Source: Brachynemurus nebulosus (lineage: Eukaryota; Arthropoda; Insecta; Neuroptera; Myrmeleontidae). From it: DNA of 64,000 nucleotides. The DNA is taken from the NCBI GenBank assembly GCA_035578155.1, contig JAPWDM010000008.1, forward strand, positions 26,436,598 to 26,500,597, given 5' to 3'. Under the pieces are notes generated by a model, which was not told the DNA's origin, searched no databases, and saw nothing but the letters and a program-made list of their open reading frames with translations. Position numbers and translations under genes: made by a program. Positions 22,802 to 35,188 of the stretch are shown here, in pieces; the stretch's first letter is position 1, and every line of letters begins with the position of its first letter.

Positions 22802-23615
22802 CACTACCGCCCAAAAGTCTGAAAGCAAACATATCTTGACAGATTTACAAAATTTACTTTCCGGACATTTTAATAAATTAGTTTGTAATTAAAATAAATT
22901 AGTTCGTACCACAATAATAACTAAAAATTTTAAAAGCTTTTACATCTTTTGTCGGTAGTCTCTCGTATTGTTTTTGATCAATGCATGTCTTTTATTACCG
23001 TCTCCTTAATGACACAACAGACAACTCGTTTCTTAAAGTAGCTGCGTAGCTGGCGAAGAATCGTTCTTCATCTAGTGCCGCACAGCTCTGGACATTCTCA
23101 AAAGATGAATGAAAAAATTGAAGAAAGAATATTTTGACAAACTTCTAAAGGGGACGTCCAGAATCTGTGAACAAGTCCTCATGAAAACAGGTGGTTACTT
23201 GGATGAAGCCAGAATCTAATATTTAAGCCATAAATTTATTTTTTGTAGCAATATTAGTATAATTAAAGATTATTAACATGTCCAAATAAAATTCATATTT
23301 CACACCAAAAAAATGTGATTAATGTCTATCCCAGGGGTGGCCAACCCAAATGATCTTGCGGGCCACTTTGGAAGCGCATCATAACTCCGCGGGCCGCATA
23401 TAAAATTATGTGTTCTCATATATTATGTATTTTTTTAATATATTGATTTTCACTATCTTGGTCATGATAAAATGAATATATTTTGTATAAGTGTGATGAA
23501 TCTCGCGGGCCAGGAACAGTTCAAGGCGGGCCACATGCGGGTTGGCCACCCTTGGTCTATCCAATGATGGTTTTATTAAATTTCCTTAATGCTTCCAAAC
23601 ATTTGGACGGTAGTG
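22802..23615. mobile_element. Tc1-like element, deleted
   Basis: TA dinucleotides at 22800-22801 and 23616-23617 flank ends CACTACCGCCCAAAAGTCTG and the complement of CACTACCGTCCAAATGTTTG. These match the style of Tc1-family ends that begin CACTACCG. No transposase frame survives. The element contains a later hAT insertion at 23332-23554, so its own length is about 0.58 kb. Confidence 0.75.
23332..23554. mobile_element. hAT MITE, 223 bp, TSD GTCTATCC
   Basis: An exact 8-bp direct repeat GTCTATCC (23324-23331 and 23555-23562) encloses inverted ends CAGGGGTGGCCAACC and GGTTGGCCACCCTTG. The end sequence is the common hAT form CAGGGGTGGCCAA. The word 'gcgggcca' occurs three times inside. It lies inside the Tc1-like element, so it is the younger of the two. 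Confidence 0.9.
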
Positions 23616-23617
23616 TA

Positions 23618-24063
23618 TATTGTGCCACACAAGAATAAAACACACTACCGCGACCGTGTCTATTCCTATATAGTTATATTGTGTATATCTCCCATATGAA
23701 AGCAACCGAAATTATTATTTTTAATAGCTCATTTAAATGCATACGATTTGTTTATTTTATATTTTTAAATATGTAAAATATAAAATGCACAATTTAATTA
23801 AGTATTTATAATTTTACAATGTAGATAGATACACCTATGTATTACGTATACAATAGTTTCAGGTGCGTAACCCATAAAATTGTAATCCCTGGTATTTTAC
23901 CTTTTCTGCTTTCATTTCATTCAAATTTATAAGCTACAGTTTTCCAGTTGGTGGTGAATATTTATTTTTTCAGTATTAAATAAAACAATGTTTTGTAAAA
24001 TATTTATTTTATTTTATGTTTTAAAACTTTTACACCTTTAACTAATATTGGTCAATTAATTTA
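23618..24063. other. AT-rich stretch, nothing recognised
   Basis: No supported gene or repeat. Confidence 0.45.
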
Positions 24064-24423
24064 TACAGTTGATCCTTTTCTTCTACAGTGGATAGGGACT
24101 GCATAAAAAAAATCGCACAAAAAATATATATATTCAAAAATATCATAAATAGCTATAAAAAGTATAGTTTGATCCAGATTGTACAAAAAACTTTTTTATG
24201 CGGTTGGTCGGTGCCGCATAAAAAGAGTTTCATCGAAAAAACATCACTCAAAACGCTCAGAACTTAGATTTTTCCGTAGAAGTTGCTTCTATAAACAAGG
24301 TAAAGCATTAATTTACACGTAGAAACATTTTATTTCAATTTTATAATATTATGAAAATTTTGAAAAATACATCTTTAACAAAATTAAATGATGCAATAAC
24401 TTATGTTCTTATGCAAAGTATTG

Positions 24424-24981
24424 ATTAAATGCTTAGAAAATTCTGCTTTCAAAAAACGAATCATTGACGTAGAAAATCAAATTGCAATGTTGTAAACCGA
24501 CTTAGATCCCATCCTTCATACAGAAAATGTTATAGAAGAAGTAAATGAGCGCATTGCTCGGTAAAGTAACATTGTTCTGTTTGGTTTACATGAATCAACC
24601 CGTACCGTTTTGGAGGATCGTAAAGTAGAAGATATAAAACAAGTTGAAAATGTTGTTTGCATGATCTACCCAAATTTTTCGGCAAGTGATATGTTCATTT
24701 TTCGACTTGGAATTATCAAACCAAACGCAACTCGTCCACGACCCATAAAAATACAATTTAAAACTCCAGAAGTTCCTAAGGGGATACTAAAAGGAAAGCA
24801 CCAACTTAAAAATAATCCTGAACTCTCTTGTATCACAATTGCAAATGATCAAACAGTGAAACAGAGGGAATACTTAAGAAAATTACGTGAAGAGTTGGAA
24901 CGAAGAAAAACGGCAGGAGAGCAAAATATCACGATCCGTTATATCCGCAAGATACCTCGCATAGTTCAAGAAAAAAATTAG
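24424..24981 (+). pseudogene. LINE ORF1 remnant (coiled coil and nucleic-acid-binding domain)
   Basis: The frame gives a short coiled-coil-like segment, then 'SNIVLFGLHES', a motif typical of the RNA-binding domain of ORF1 proteins in APE-type LINEs. A C-terminal part with the words RLG, RPRPIKIQF, QREYLRKLREELERR and GEQNITIRYI follows. Intact versions bind the element's RNA and chaperone it to the target. Two in-frame stops (near 24495 and 24561) break the frame, after which 124 codons stay open to the stop at 24979-24981. ORF2 follows within about 20 bp, as in bicistronic LINEs. Confidence 0.7.
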
Positions 24982-26013
24982 TAAACCCCCCTTCTTCTTC
25001 AAAAATTCAAATATGCTTTACAAACATTAGATCTGTAATGAAGGATCTTAAAGAATTAAAACTACTAATAAACAACTATGATATAATAATGTTAACTGAA
25101 AACTGGCTCAATCCAAATATGCAATACCCAGAACTTAATTTTAGCACACATAAACTGTTACGATATGACAGAAATGAAAGAAGCGGCGGAGGTGTTGCAA
25201 TTTTAATCAGGAATGGAATAAGCTTTGAGAAAATTAACATGCCAATTAATGATATAGAGCAGATATGGATTGTTATTGATTCCGGTGAAACATTTCGTAT
25301 ATGGAAGTCCAAACACCTGAACTGAAGAACTACAGCTTCTTGAGGAGAATGTCAGAGATGCCTATATGAAATACGATACTGTAATATGTTTGGGGGATTT
25401 TAATATAGACTATATGAGTTCACATGTACCAGTTTCATTTTCTGGAATATTTAGTCAGTTTGGTATGGTTCAGTTGATTAATGATCCGACTAGAATTACC
25501 AAGAATTCGCAAACGATGATAGATTTACTGTTTTGTAACAAAGTGAATACGATAAGTCACATAATATAACATCCGCCTCTTGGTAGTGCTGGTCATACCT
25601 GCATCAGTTTTGTGTAATCCTACAATGAGAAGGCTTTGTCACGGCAACCAGTATATATTAAATACCGTAATATTCATAATCTTGACCATGAAGCATTCCA
25701 ACTTCCATATTATTCATCAGTCGTTCAACTTAAAAATAGAGTTGTAACAATTAATATATCCGCTTTTACTAAAACTACATAATAAGCTCTTTCATTTGAG
25801 TGAAACATTAAATGCTCAATATATTTTTATCATCTATAAAAAGACTTAACGAACATTACTTGAACACCATCGTATAACTAAGAAGATATTAATGGAAATT
25901 ATTTAAAAATAGTAGTAATGGGCATTATATTGATATCAAATAACTTGCCAATGCGTTTTATAATGAAATTAACAACTTTTTTTTTTTACCTAAAATGGCC
26001 TTCATATGGGTCT

Positions 26014-26640
26014 GTTCTGTGTAAGGCCACAATGTTCCTAAGAAGGCCAAACTAAAAATTATCTATGACTTTTTGATATTAATTATAATAAAATAATAGA
26101 CACTACAGACTGAGTACTGTAGTTATCACAAACTTATCATGGCACATAGTCAGTCTTCTAGTCAGGAATGATTAAAATCAACGTTCATATGTTCATGGTT
26201 TGTAGATGTTCCTTGCAAGGCCCATGTACCCTAGCAAGGCCAATCGTCAATTTTTTGATTGGCCTTATAAGGAACTATCGGCTTTCCTAGGAACACTAAC
26301 AATATTTTAACTTAAATCGACGCAAAACTATTTTTTTCCCCTTTAGTACCATAAACATATCCTTATACGACAATTTACAGTACAAAAATATGAGATTATA
26401 GGTAATAGGTTCTTAAAACTAAAAACTTACGTTTTGTTGTGTGCGCGAATAACAATTGTAACGTTGACGACCGAACTCTACGAAGCGTGAGATCGTACTG
26501 TCGCAATAGCGGCGCGAGGGACTCGTCACCGCGTCTGTGGTCTTGTGTTTGATGGATTTTAGTGTATGTAAAAGGAATATGTCTTTACATGTCAATAACT
26601 ACGACTTTTTAATAGTTGGCCTTCTAAGGAGCATAGCCTT
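26014..26640. mobile_element. Possible TIR insertion with AAGGCC-rich ends, inside the LINE
   Basis: The LINE frame is lost between about 25740 and 26640. 'gttcctaagaaggccaa' (26051) and 'ggccttctaaggagcat' (26617) are inverted relatives, and more AAGGCC words lie between them. The interior has a GC-richer patch (26440-26540). Exact ends are not clear. Confidence 0.35.
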
Positions 26641-27276
26641 CCATGGTACACCCACTTTAGACGAAAAGGTGAAATTTTTCAATAAAAGTGTTGAACAATC
26701 ACTTGATCTCTATGCCCCTGTTAAAGTAATTGAGTTAAAAATAGCGACCAATCTGGATGAATAATGAACTATTTAGACTGCTAAGAAAAAAGAACAATGC
26801 TTGGCTCAAGTTTCGCAGCAATAATACTGAATGTTCCTGGTTGTATTACAAATCCTTATTGCAAGAAACGAAATGACCGATTCGGAAAAATAATAGTGAA
26901 AAAGTTGAAATCATGGTTAACAAGAATCAAAATAATTCAAACGAGCTTTGGAAAGGGCTCCGTAACACCGGCGTAATTGAAAGTACAACAAATACAGTTT
27001 TACCCAAAACTTGCAAATCCTAATTTATTCAAGACGTATTTTAATAGTTATTATCAAAATACATTAACCGCCATACCTGTTAAGGATCAAACAGTTAATC
27101 GGAAAGACAAAGAAAAATTCCAGCTAAGTTGCGTCGACAAAACTAAAATTATATCCACGTTAGCTAGTCTAACAAATCGACAAAAGGTGCTGATGGGATT
27201 TCTTTATCTGAAATTAAACTATGTTTGCCTTCCTGCTTAGACGCGTTAACGGATCTGATCAATTTTTCATTATATA

Positions 27277-27800
27277 CAGTAGAGCACCAGTTTTGTCAAG
27301 AAAAAGTAGTCTCCAAAAGTGGTGCTTGACAAAAGTGATGATTTTTGACCAGGGGCGATTCACAAATATCGTAAGGTTATGTTTTGAATTATGTTTTTTT
27401 AAATATTAATAAAAGAAAAAAAGAAGTGAATAATTAAAAATTATTATTTCAGAAAATATTTTTTCATTTGTCGTTTTATTAATTTGCTTTGAAATGATTT
27501 TGTTTACACTTTTGGTATGATAAAAACCGCCACAGACAAGAATACATATAGATAAACATTCTATGTACAATAATTAAAATCCACATTCCCACGCTTTGGG
27601 GTCTGTTGTTGTTTGTCACTACCCTTATCGATATATTTATTTGTTTCTTTTGATAAAATCAGGCGTCATGGTCTATTGCACATGAATTTAATATTTATGT
27701 ACTTCACATTTTTGATGCAACTTTCCAAAAGTGATGTTGACTAATTTGATGCTCTCAAAAAATTTCCAAAACTGATGTTTCCATTATCGGTGCTATACTG
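27277..27800. mobile_element. Pogo-like MITE inside the LINE reverse transcriptase
   Basis: TA dinucleotides (27275-27276, 27801-27802) flank inverted ends CAGTAGAGCACC and GGTGCTATACTG. The ends resemble the pogo/Tigger form CAGTAGA-cc. It splits the reverse transcriptase region between the palm-upstream part and the FWKASVITPIPK motif. It is 524 bp long with no transposase. Confidence 0.75.
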
Positions 27801-28825
27801 TAGCTGCACAGTACCTAAATTTTGGAAAGCATCAGTAATAACACCTATTCCAAAAGTAAAAAATCCTACATCTGTTGAAAATTATCGACCAATAAGTATA
27901 TTGCCAGTGCTGTCCAAAGTGTTGGAAAAAATTGTACATGAGCAAGTTAGCGCCTACATAGAAGACAATCGACTTCTTTATGTCAAACAATCTGGATTTC
28001 GTCAAAAACATAGTACCACTGCAGCACTCACCTATATCTTAGGATCAATCCGAGAACATGTTGACAACGGTAACATGGCTTTCTAGGCACTCTTTGATTT
28101 TTCTAAAGCTTTCGATACAGTCAGTCATATTCGGTTGTTGCACAAGTTAAAGTCAGTCCATCTGTCAGACTTAACTATTAAATGGTTCGCAGACTATTTA
28201 ACGAATCGAACTCATATAACTAAAGTTAATATAGAAAGTGATGTGCTCTTTTCCGATCCATTATGCATGTATTCTGGTGTACCACAAGGTAGTATACTCG
28301 GTCCTTTGTTATTTAACATATACGCATCGGATCTGCATACATATATCAGTAATTCAGAACTCCTTCAATACGCTGATGATATTCAAATCGTCAAAAAAAT
28401 TTCAGTTACTAATATTGAAGCTGATATTAATTTGTTGAACGCAGATCTTAATAATATTACTACATGGGCAAATGACAATTTGTTACAATTGAATTCGGCT
28501 AAAATAGTAATGCTTCCTATAGGTACTCGCCAGAGTTTATCCAACATTGAGAAGACTAATGCCAAAGTAAAAATTGGTAATTACACTATATAATTTGCTA
28601 CAACGGCCAAAGTACTTGGACTGACACTAGACAGTAACCTAAATTGGAGCACCCATATTTCACAAATTTGCAGCAAATCGTACTGGAAGCAGAAAAATCT
28701 TTACCGTTTTAAGAACATGCTTAACCCAAGTATCAAAAACTCTCTTACGAAGCAACTGGTTCTCTCCACAGTAACTTATAGTGACTTGTGTTACCTTGGA
28801 CTTAATGAAAGTTTGTCCTATGGCT

Positions 28826-28876
28826 TTGCCTAACACTAAATAAAGTTATTTATTTATTATTTATTATTATTTATTA
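28826..28876 (+). repeat. LINE 3' tail, (TTATT)-type
   Basis: The LINE ends in 'aacactaaataaag' followed by ATT and TTATT repeats, the simple 3' tail expected after target-primed reverse transcription in this LINE group. It fixes the 3' end and strand of the element. Confidence 0.65.
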
Positions 28877-28985
28877 AAAGTCGTTAAAAAGTATTTTTAT
28901 CAAAGAAAGTTATTATGGTAATTGTTTAAGATTCTTACTGTCCCGTGATTTTGATAAGGACCGCATAAAAAAGAGTTCAGCTGTA

Positions 28986-31100
28986 TTTTTAGGAAGCGAA
29001 AATAAAAGTATTAGACTTAAGGGGGACCACTAGTGTGACCGCCTGAAAAAAAGGTGATATTTGGGAATTTTTTTAAAGAAAACTACTGTATGGAATGCTT
29101 TAATATTCTAAAGATATATTCGTTGATATATAATAAATTCATGATAAAATTTTTGAACGAAAATATTGAAAATTCAGTGAGTTATTGTTATTGTTATTCA
29201 GTGAGTTACAGTTAAAAAAAAACTGCAGTGATAGCGACCTACACAGTGCCTGAAATCAAAAAAACCAAAAAGCCTATTAAACTAGAAGGTATTGTCCGTG
29301 CCATGAACCTTAATCCAAATCAAAAAGTTGAAATTTAACAAAATGGCGGAATTTTCTTTTAAAAAAATTTCAAATTTTGGCGAAAATTTGATGATTTCTG
29401 GCCTGCAAAAATTACATTTTTTATTCGATCGGAAAACTGGAGATTCATAGCACGACGAAACATATATAAAAGAAGCTGCAATAAGAATCAAATCGATCGG
29501 ATGACTTATCTTCGAGTTATAACTGCATCAAATTTGAAAAGTGTAGTTTTTCTTTACTTTACTTTTAGTTTTAATCACTAAGAATTTTTACTAAAATTAT
29601 TTACGATATATACTTACTATAACGGTCATAGTAAAACTAGATAAGCCGTTTAAATGTGCTAGGGTCTAGCTTCTCCACACATGTGACGGGCAGCCACGTC
29701 CAGAACTCCCGACCGACTTATCAAGTATCAACCTTCATAAATTTCTCAATACCTCAAAGTTAACAATGAAAATCAGAATCCGCTTTTCGGATGGCTGTAA
29801 CTCAAAAACTATTTGAGATATGCACTTGAAATTTTAGTGCCTTTACGAGTACGAGGTGCTTTTACGAGTACGAGGAAGCTGTGTACCACATTCCATTGGC
29901 AGCGTATTTATTAATATACCTTCCTCTAAAACCTCCAAAAAAATTTTGAAAACTGTTATTAAAAATAGTATAAATAATTAAAAAAAGTCTTGATCTAAAA
30001 AAATCTGAATCTTGTTTCTTATCAAAGCTTAACTACCTCGTCTTGTCCCACCTGCCCTACGTAATTCGAGAACTTACTGTATACTCGATAACCTATACCT
30101 CATTTTCGCTGTAATAATAACATAAAGCTTTAATATTTACTACAAGGTGGATGCAGTTTACAGTGAAAAAAAAATTTGTAATAGTTTTGATATATGTAAA
30201 TGTTTCTTGTAAAACTGAACAAATAGTGCTAACAATTTGTTTCGCGTAACTGCATTAATACTATGTACTACTATTTCTTTTTCTTTAATGGTTATATAAT
30301 GAATAAATATATATGAAAAACATAATTACTTTTTAATTTTTATCTTGCAATTAAAAGGTTCATTTAGTTACGTGTTGTGCTATATGCAAATGTAAAAATG
30401 CAATTGTAACATATAATTTTATTTCTTCTATCTTCATCTATTCAAATTAAGACATGAATTGAATCAAAATACGTTAACCTTCGATGAAACTATCGCCTAC
30501 TTTGATCAATTACGCTAATGACCTGTATGAGTATTTTTAAAGGGGAAACATGCTTTATAAAAGTAAAAAAGAATGTGATTTGTCGAAAATTGGTGTAATT
30601 TTTTTTTTTTTAATTCAATGTCGGATTTAAGATTATTGGCACACTAGGGCAAATTTCTCAAGAAGCCTTCCCGCCTATAAGTGCGATTTTGAAGTAATAT
30701 TAGTTAATATTAATTATGTAGTTTAAAAGTGATTCCATGTCAGATAGATAAATATCAATTAAAAGCAATAGATTGCTTTTTTAAAAACATTCCTCCAGTG
30801 AGCAATATTATCAAAAAATTTCTTTCTGAGAGTTCTAAAAAATTGTAAATAATCTTATTCTTAAAATATCTTAGATAACATCTTAAAATATTACAGATGA
30901 AGTATTAGGGAACGCTTTTGCTTCCATTGGGGAGTGCCTTTTGCAAGACATTAGTGCCTACTCTCTGAAATATTCCAAAAATATTTAGGGTGTTTTAGAC
31001 AGTATTGTTTTTTGAGTTCTCGTGTAGAAAGTTTTGCCAAGATATCAAAAGCTAAAAATTTCAACAAATTATTGTCATAGGTTATTATTGTTATAATATT
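28986..31100. other. AT-rich stretch with one possible TTAA element end
   Basis: At 29022 TTAA is followed by GGGGGACCACTAGTGTGACC, a strongly piggyBac-like start, but I could not find the opposite end. At about 29845-29880 an 18-bp unit 'cttttacgagtacgagg' is repeated twice. At 30626-30700 a fragment with 'attggcacactagggc' looks like an old repeat. No gene is seen. Confidence 0.4.
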
Positions 31101-31102
31101 AT

Positions 31103-31869
31103 TAACTTCCCATAAGAAGTTATTGTAATGGGTCCGATTTTACGAATCGTTAATTTTGACATATCTCCAGGTTTCAGGGTCACTAGAATCCGAATCCATC
31201 GTTTTTAGCGTCATGTGTGTGTGTGCGTTCGTTAGTTCGTTCGTTCGTTCGTTCGTGAATTTTTTTTCGTCTCGCATATCTTGAGAACAAATGATGATAT
31301 CAACTCCGGACTAATTTCGCTAGATGCGAAATCAAAAAATGAAGATCGGATAAAGTTTTCAGCAAATTCGGGTTGGCGGTTTGTTTTTTGTGGTAAAGAA
31401 ACGGAATAAACTTTATTAAGATAACATATGGATTAAGATAACATATGAATTTTTTATTTATTAAGATAACGTATGGAGTTTATACGGATTTTTTACCATA
31501 GCATTATTATATAATGGCCTAAGAACCTTCCTTGATGTTAAAAACGCCAATATTTTATTACAAAATTAAAAAAAAAAAAAGAAAACGAAATAAGAAACTT
31601 ATACGAAATTAGTTTTTTCCCAAAATATATTTTGTCTCACATATCTTGAGAACAAATGATGTTATCATTTGTTTGATAAAGGTGGAGCCCCCACCCTTAG
31701 GTAGAGAAGGCGAACTCCCGGTATGATGCAAGGGGCAAAGCCTCTATCGGGGGCCCAGGGGAGGAGTCTCCTGAAATGAAAAAAGAATTATTTATGTACA
31801 GTAGTCTCTAGTCTTTAAGGACACCCAATGGGAAGTTGACAGTGTGGGTAGACCTGTTCCCCAAATTTT
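31103..31869 (+). repeat. Dispersed repeat family 'TAACTTCCCA', copy 1
   Basis: Starts TTAACTTCCCATAAGAAGTT and ends 'cccaatgggaagtt' with 'gacagtgtgggtagacctg'. The whole unit recurs in reverse orientation at 48346-48971, including 'gtaatgggtccgattttacg', 'aacaaatgatgatatcaact' and the G-rich middle. Copy 1 has an extra direct duplication of the part 'ttgagaacaaatgatg' and a GC-rich insert (31680-31780) reading 'gggggcccaggggagg'. It has no coding capacity. Confidence 0.75.
31226..31257 (+). repeat. (GTTC)n microsatellite
   Basis: Seven imperfect GTTC units inside the dispersed repeat. The partner copy at 48.8 kb has no such expansion. Confidence 0.85.
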
Positions 31870-33592
31870 TTTTAGATGTAATAGACTCTGCAGAATATAA
31901 GAATAGTTTTAGATTGAAGTAACAATAGTCTATACTAACAATAACTTGCTTTCGCTCCTAAATAAATCGAAATACCTACTACCTTTATAAAAAATAGTTC
32001 AATTATTTCTTCACGTGCAAGTTCCCGCCCGGCCCTGTGATCCTAGCGGAAATTCTGTATCAACTGGGTCGTGTATTATGAAATTGTCTTTGAATTTGAA
32101 ACATGATAATATTAAAATGATTAAAATTTTCCAGACTTTTCTACTAGAACGACGAGGATACAAAAACAGTCAGTTTCCGCTAATAATTATGGTAAAAATC
32201 AGAAAATCCCGTTTTCTTAGTTTGTTGTTTTGTTTTCTATAGGCTATGCTTTTTCTGGGCTTTTCCCATTTCTTAGCTAGTTTTCATATCTCAATTGTTT
32301 TGATTTACCAATATTTTTACTAGAAACCGACCTATAATTCAATCTAAAATATACATGAAGATGGTTAAATTAACCGAAAGCTAGTTGTAGAAGTATATTC
32401 CAGTTTTAAGTGAAAATTCAGAAATTAAATATTTCACTCTAATTATTACGGATTTTCAAAAAAAAAATTAAAGTATCTACAGTTAATTGAAAGTATTTTA
32501 TCGATAACAGAAGTAGATGACTTCCTCGGTTTATAAAAATCATTTCCATAAAAATTAGATTTTTTTTTCAGCGATTCTATTGCCAAACTCAGTGTTGATA
32601 ATGTTTGCCTTATAAGTGGTATATTACCTATACGCTACTAATACAAAGAAAGACTTCCTTCATCGATACCAAAAACATAACTGATAAGTTTATAGCTAAT
32701 AAAAAAAAAACATTTCATACAACAAAATCAAAACAAAATTAATACAACAAAATTTTGTTAATATTCATACATATTTTGTAATATTCTAAAGAATTCCAAT
32801 TTTTCCTAAAAAAAAACATACTACCTAAAGTATGTTTCTCCCCTTAATGTATATGCATGTATATGCATGTGTATATTACACTTAATTATTATACAAAGAC
32901 AATGTTTAATAGGTGTTTAAACTCTAATTTGAGGTCGGTAACTGAAGTAACTGATATCAGCTTCAATCACTGCACTCCACATTTCGTTTGTTCATGTTTA
33001 TTCTACTTTTAGCACAATTACCTTTAAATCAGGTAGGTAGTGTGTACCTATGTATGCAGTGTGAACCTATATGAACCTACCTCAACGAAATTTTATTCGT
33101 GATATAAATTTTTAACAGTTAATGAAATTTAAGCGAGCATAATATGTGCATGATCTGAAAATCTAAATTAAATTTACATTGTTTGACATTTTTAAAATTA
33201 TGTCATGCAAATGTATGTCTACTTTAAATTGTGTCGTTGAAGATTTAAAAACAAAAGAAAAGATTAAAAAAATATTATATTTGTGTTATATAATCTGATT
33301 ATACTTAAAGACATGAAAACATAAAAGGGAGTATCAATAAAAATAAAAAGATTTTAGTAGGTAAGGGAATAAATGAATCACTCTTCATTTATTCGGAGAT
33401 TTTTGACACACTTGGTTACCATCATGGAACAAGAAATAGTAGATAATATGATGAAGGAAGGAAAATTTTCCAAAATACTGGGCAACATTTACGTATGTAT
33501 ATATTATAAATGACGTCATTTTGTAGACAGTAGCGATGTTAAAAAAAAAGACAGCCTTTACTTTTAAAACAATGGGTATATTTAATATATTT

Positions 33593-33593
<1 letters not shown>
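31870..33593. other. AT-rich stretch, nothing recognised
   Basis: No supported gene or repeat. Open frames here are short and without domain-like composition. Confidence 0.45.

Positions 33594-33659
<66 letters not shown>
33594..33659. repeat. (TA)n microsatellite, first of a chain of three
   Basis: Pure TA tract that abuts the left end of the hairpin MITE at 33660. Confidence 0.95.
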
Positions 33660-33662
<3 letters not shown>

Positions 33663-34290
33663 GGTGGCGCAAAAAAACCATATATTTTTCTTTTTTTTGT
33701 CTCATAGGAAAAAAAGTTAATTTACCTCGATTTAAGAATGCTCATCAAAAATTAGCTAGATAAAAAATTTTTTAAGGGTCGCTCAAAACTTTTTAAAATT
33801 TGAAAATGGTCCAAAAATCGATTTTGGTTTTTTATCAAATTTTTTTTCTCATGCCTGCATATGTTTGTACATTGAATAATAAAAAATTCCTCCAAATTTT
33901 AACTCAAAAAATTGATAATAAGAGGTCGCTCAAGAGTTCTGAAAGTTTTTCAAGTTAAAATATTTAATATTTTTTAGCGTCCCTAAAAAATATTAAATAT
34001 TTTGACTTTAAAATCCTGAGCGACCTTTTATTATCAATTTTTTGAGTTAACATTTGGAGGAATTTTTTATTATTCAATGTACAAACATATGCAGGGATCA
34101 GAAAAAAAGTTTGATGGAAAACAAAAATCGATTTTTGGCCCATTTTCAAATTTTAAAAAGTTTTGAGCGACCCTTAAAAAATTTTTTATCGAGCTAATTT
34201 TTGGTGAGCATTCTTAAATCGAGCTAAATTAACTTTTTTTCCTATGAGACAAAAAAAAGAAAAATATATGTTTTTTTTGCGCCACCCTAA
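33660..34290. mobile_element. Hairpin MITE 1, TAGGGTGGCGC ends
   Basis: The first 310 bp and last 310 bp are reverse complements almost throughout, starting TAGGGTGGCGCAAAAAAA and turning near 33975 ('ttagcgtccctaaa'). The element is 631 bp, non-coding, and inserted in a TA tract that continues on both sides. One RNA copy would fold into a stem of about 300 bp. Confidence 0.85.
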
Positions 34291-34323
34291 TATATATATA
34301 TATATATAGATATATATATATAT

Positions 34324-34356
<33 letters not shown>
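34291..34356. repeat. (TA)n microsatellite, second of the chain
   Basis: TA tract with a 'tagata' and an 'acaaa' interruption, filling the whole gap between the two hairpin MITEs. Confidence 0.95.
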
Positions 34357-34360
<4 letters not shown>

Positions 34361-35105
34361 CTGGGCCATTTTAATCTATGCATCTAAATATCTCGCCAGA
34401 GGCGCCACCTACCAAAAAATGATCTTTACAAAAGTTGATAGGTACGAAGGGGGACATTAAATGGTGACTTTAAATTTGACCTTGACCTTGAGAATGAAGG
34501 TGAAGTCGTATTTTTTAAATGGAAGGTCCTATTTTTTATTTCGGATTCTGAAAGAGCGTGAAATTTCACGCCGAAAGTGGTATAAACGAATTTTAAAGAC
34601 CACCAAAGAACAATAAAAAATTTGATTTAAAGGAAAAATCTAATTGTAAAGTGTCGGCTTCTTTTGGAGACGTAAAGTAGGAGCTTCTGTTCGTTTTTAA
34701 TGATCTCTGAAGGCCATTCTAAGGTAAAAATCCAGAAAAAAGTGACACTAAAAAGTTATGAAACTTTAATTTTTCATAAGTAATATTATGAAAAATTAAT
34801 TGTTCATAACTAATAAATTTCATAACTAAAAAATTAAAAATTAAAGGTCAATAAAAAAAATTCGTTAATAGCATTTTCAACATGAAATTTCACGCTCTTT
34901 CAGAATCCGAAATAAAAAAAAAATAGGTCTTTCCATTTGAAAAATACGACTTGACCTCAAAATGACCTTGATAATGAAGGTTAAGGTCAAATTTAAGGTC
35001 ACCATTTAATGTCCCCCTTTGTACCTAACAACTTCTGTAAAGGTCATTTTTTGATAGGTCGCGCCTTTGGCGAAATATTTAGATGCATAGATTAAAACGG
35101 CCCAG

Positions 35106-35109
<4 letters not shown>
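34357..35109. mobile_element. Hairpin MITE 2, TAGGCTGGGCC ends
   Basis: Long inverted repeat with ends TAGGCTGGGCCATTTTAATC and its near complement (right end reads 'aaacggcccagccta'). The arms carry the tandem words 'gaccttgaccttgag' and 'ggtgac-tttaaatttgacc'. It turns near 34780-34800. It has 753 bp, no coding capacity, and is unrelated in sequence to MITE 1. Confidence 0.85.

Positions 35110-35185
<76 letters not shown>
35110..35185. repeat. (TA)n microsatellite, third of the chain
   Basis: Pure TA tract directly after hairpin MITE 2. Confidence 0.95.

Positions 35186-35188
<3 letters not shown>

Larger units (their letters stand above)
24997..28830 (+). pseudogene. LINE ORF2 remnant: APE endonuclease and reverse transcriptase
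   Basis: Domains in order: an apurinic-like endonuclease with TENWL (25096-25110), GGGVAILIRNG and GDFNID (near 25393); then a reverse transcriptase with FWKASVITPIPK, NYRPISILPVLSKVLEKIV, SGFRQKHST, FSKAFDTV, GVPQGSILGPLLFNIY and the catalytic YADD (about 28369-28380). This arrangement is that of CR1/Jockey-group LINEs. It is dead: there is a frameshift near 25300, stops at 28084-28086 (just before the FSKAFD motif) and at 28591-28593, a probable foreign block at about 26014-26640, and a TIR element at 27277-27800. The 3' end is shortened. Confidence 0.85.
24066..28983. mobile_element. Possible pogo-like element carrying a LINE insertion
   Basis: TA-flanked ends begin CAGTTGATCC on the left and, as complement, CAGCTGAACTCTTTTTTATG on the right. 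The word 'ttttttatgcgg' or its complement occurs near 24193, 24221 and 28962. This is the style of pogo/Tigger ends. The broken LINE at 24424-28876 would sit inside it. The left end is poorly conserved, so the boundaries are tentative. Confidence 0.4.
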
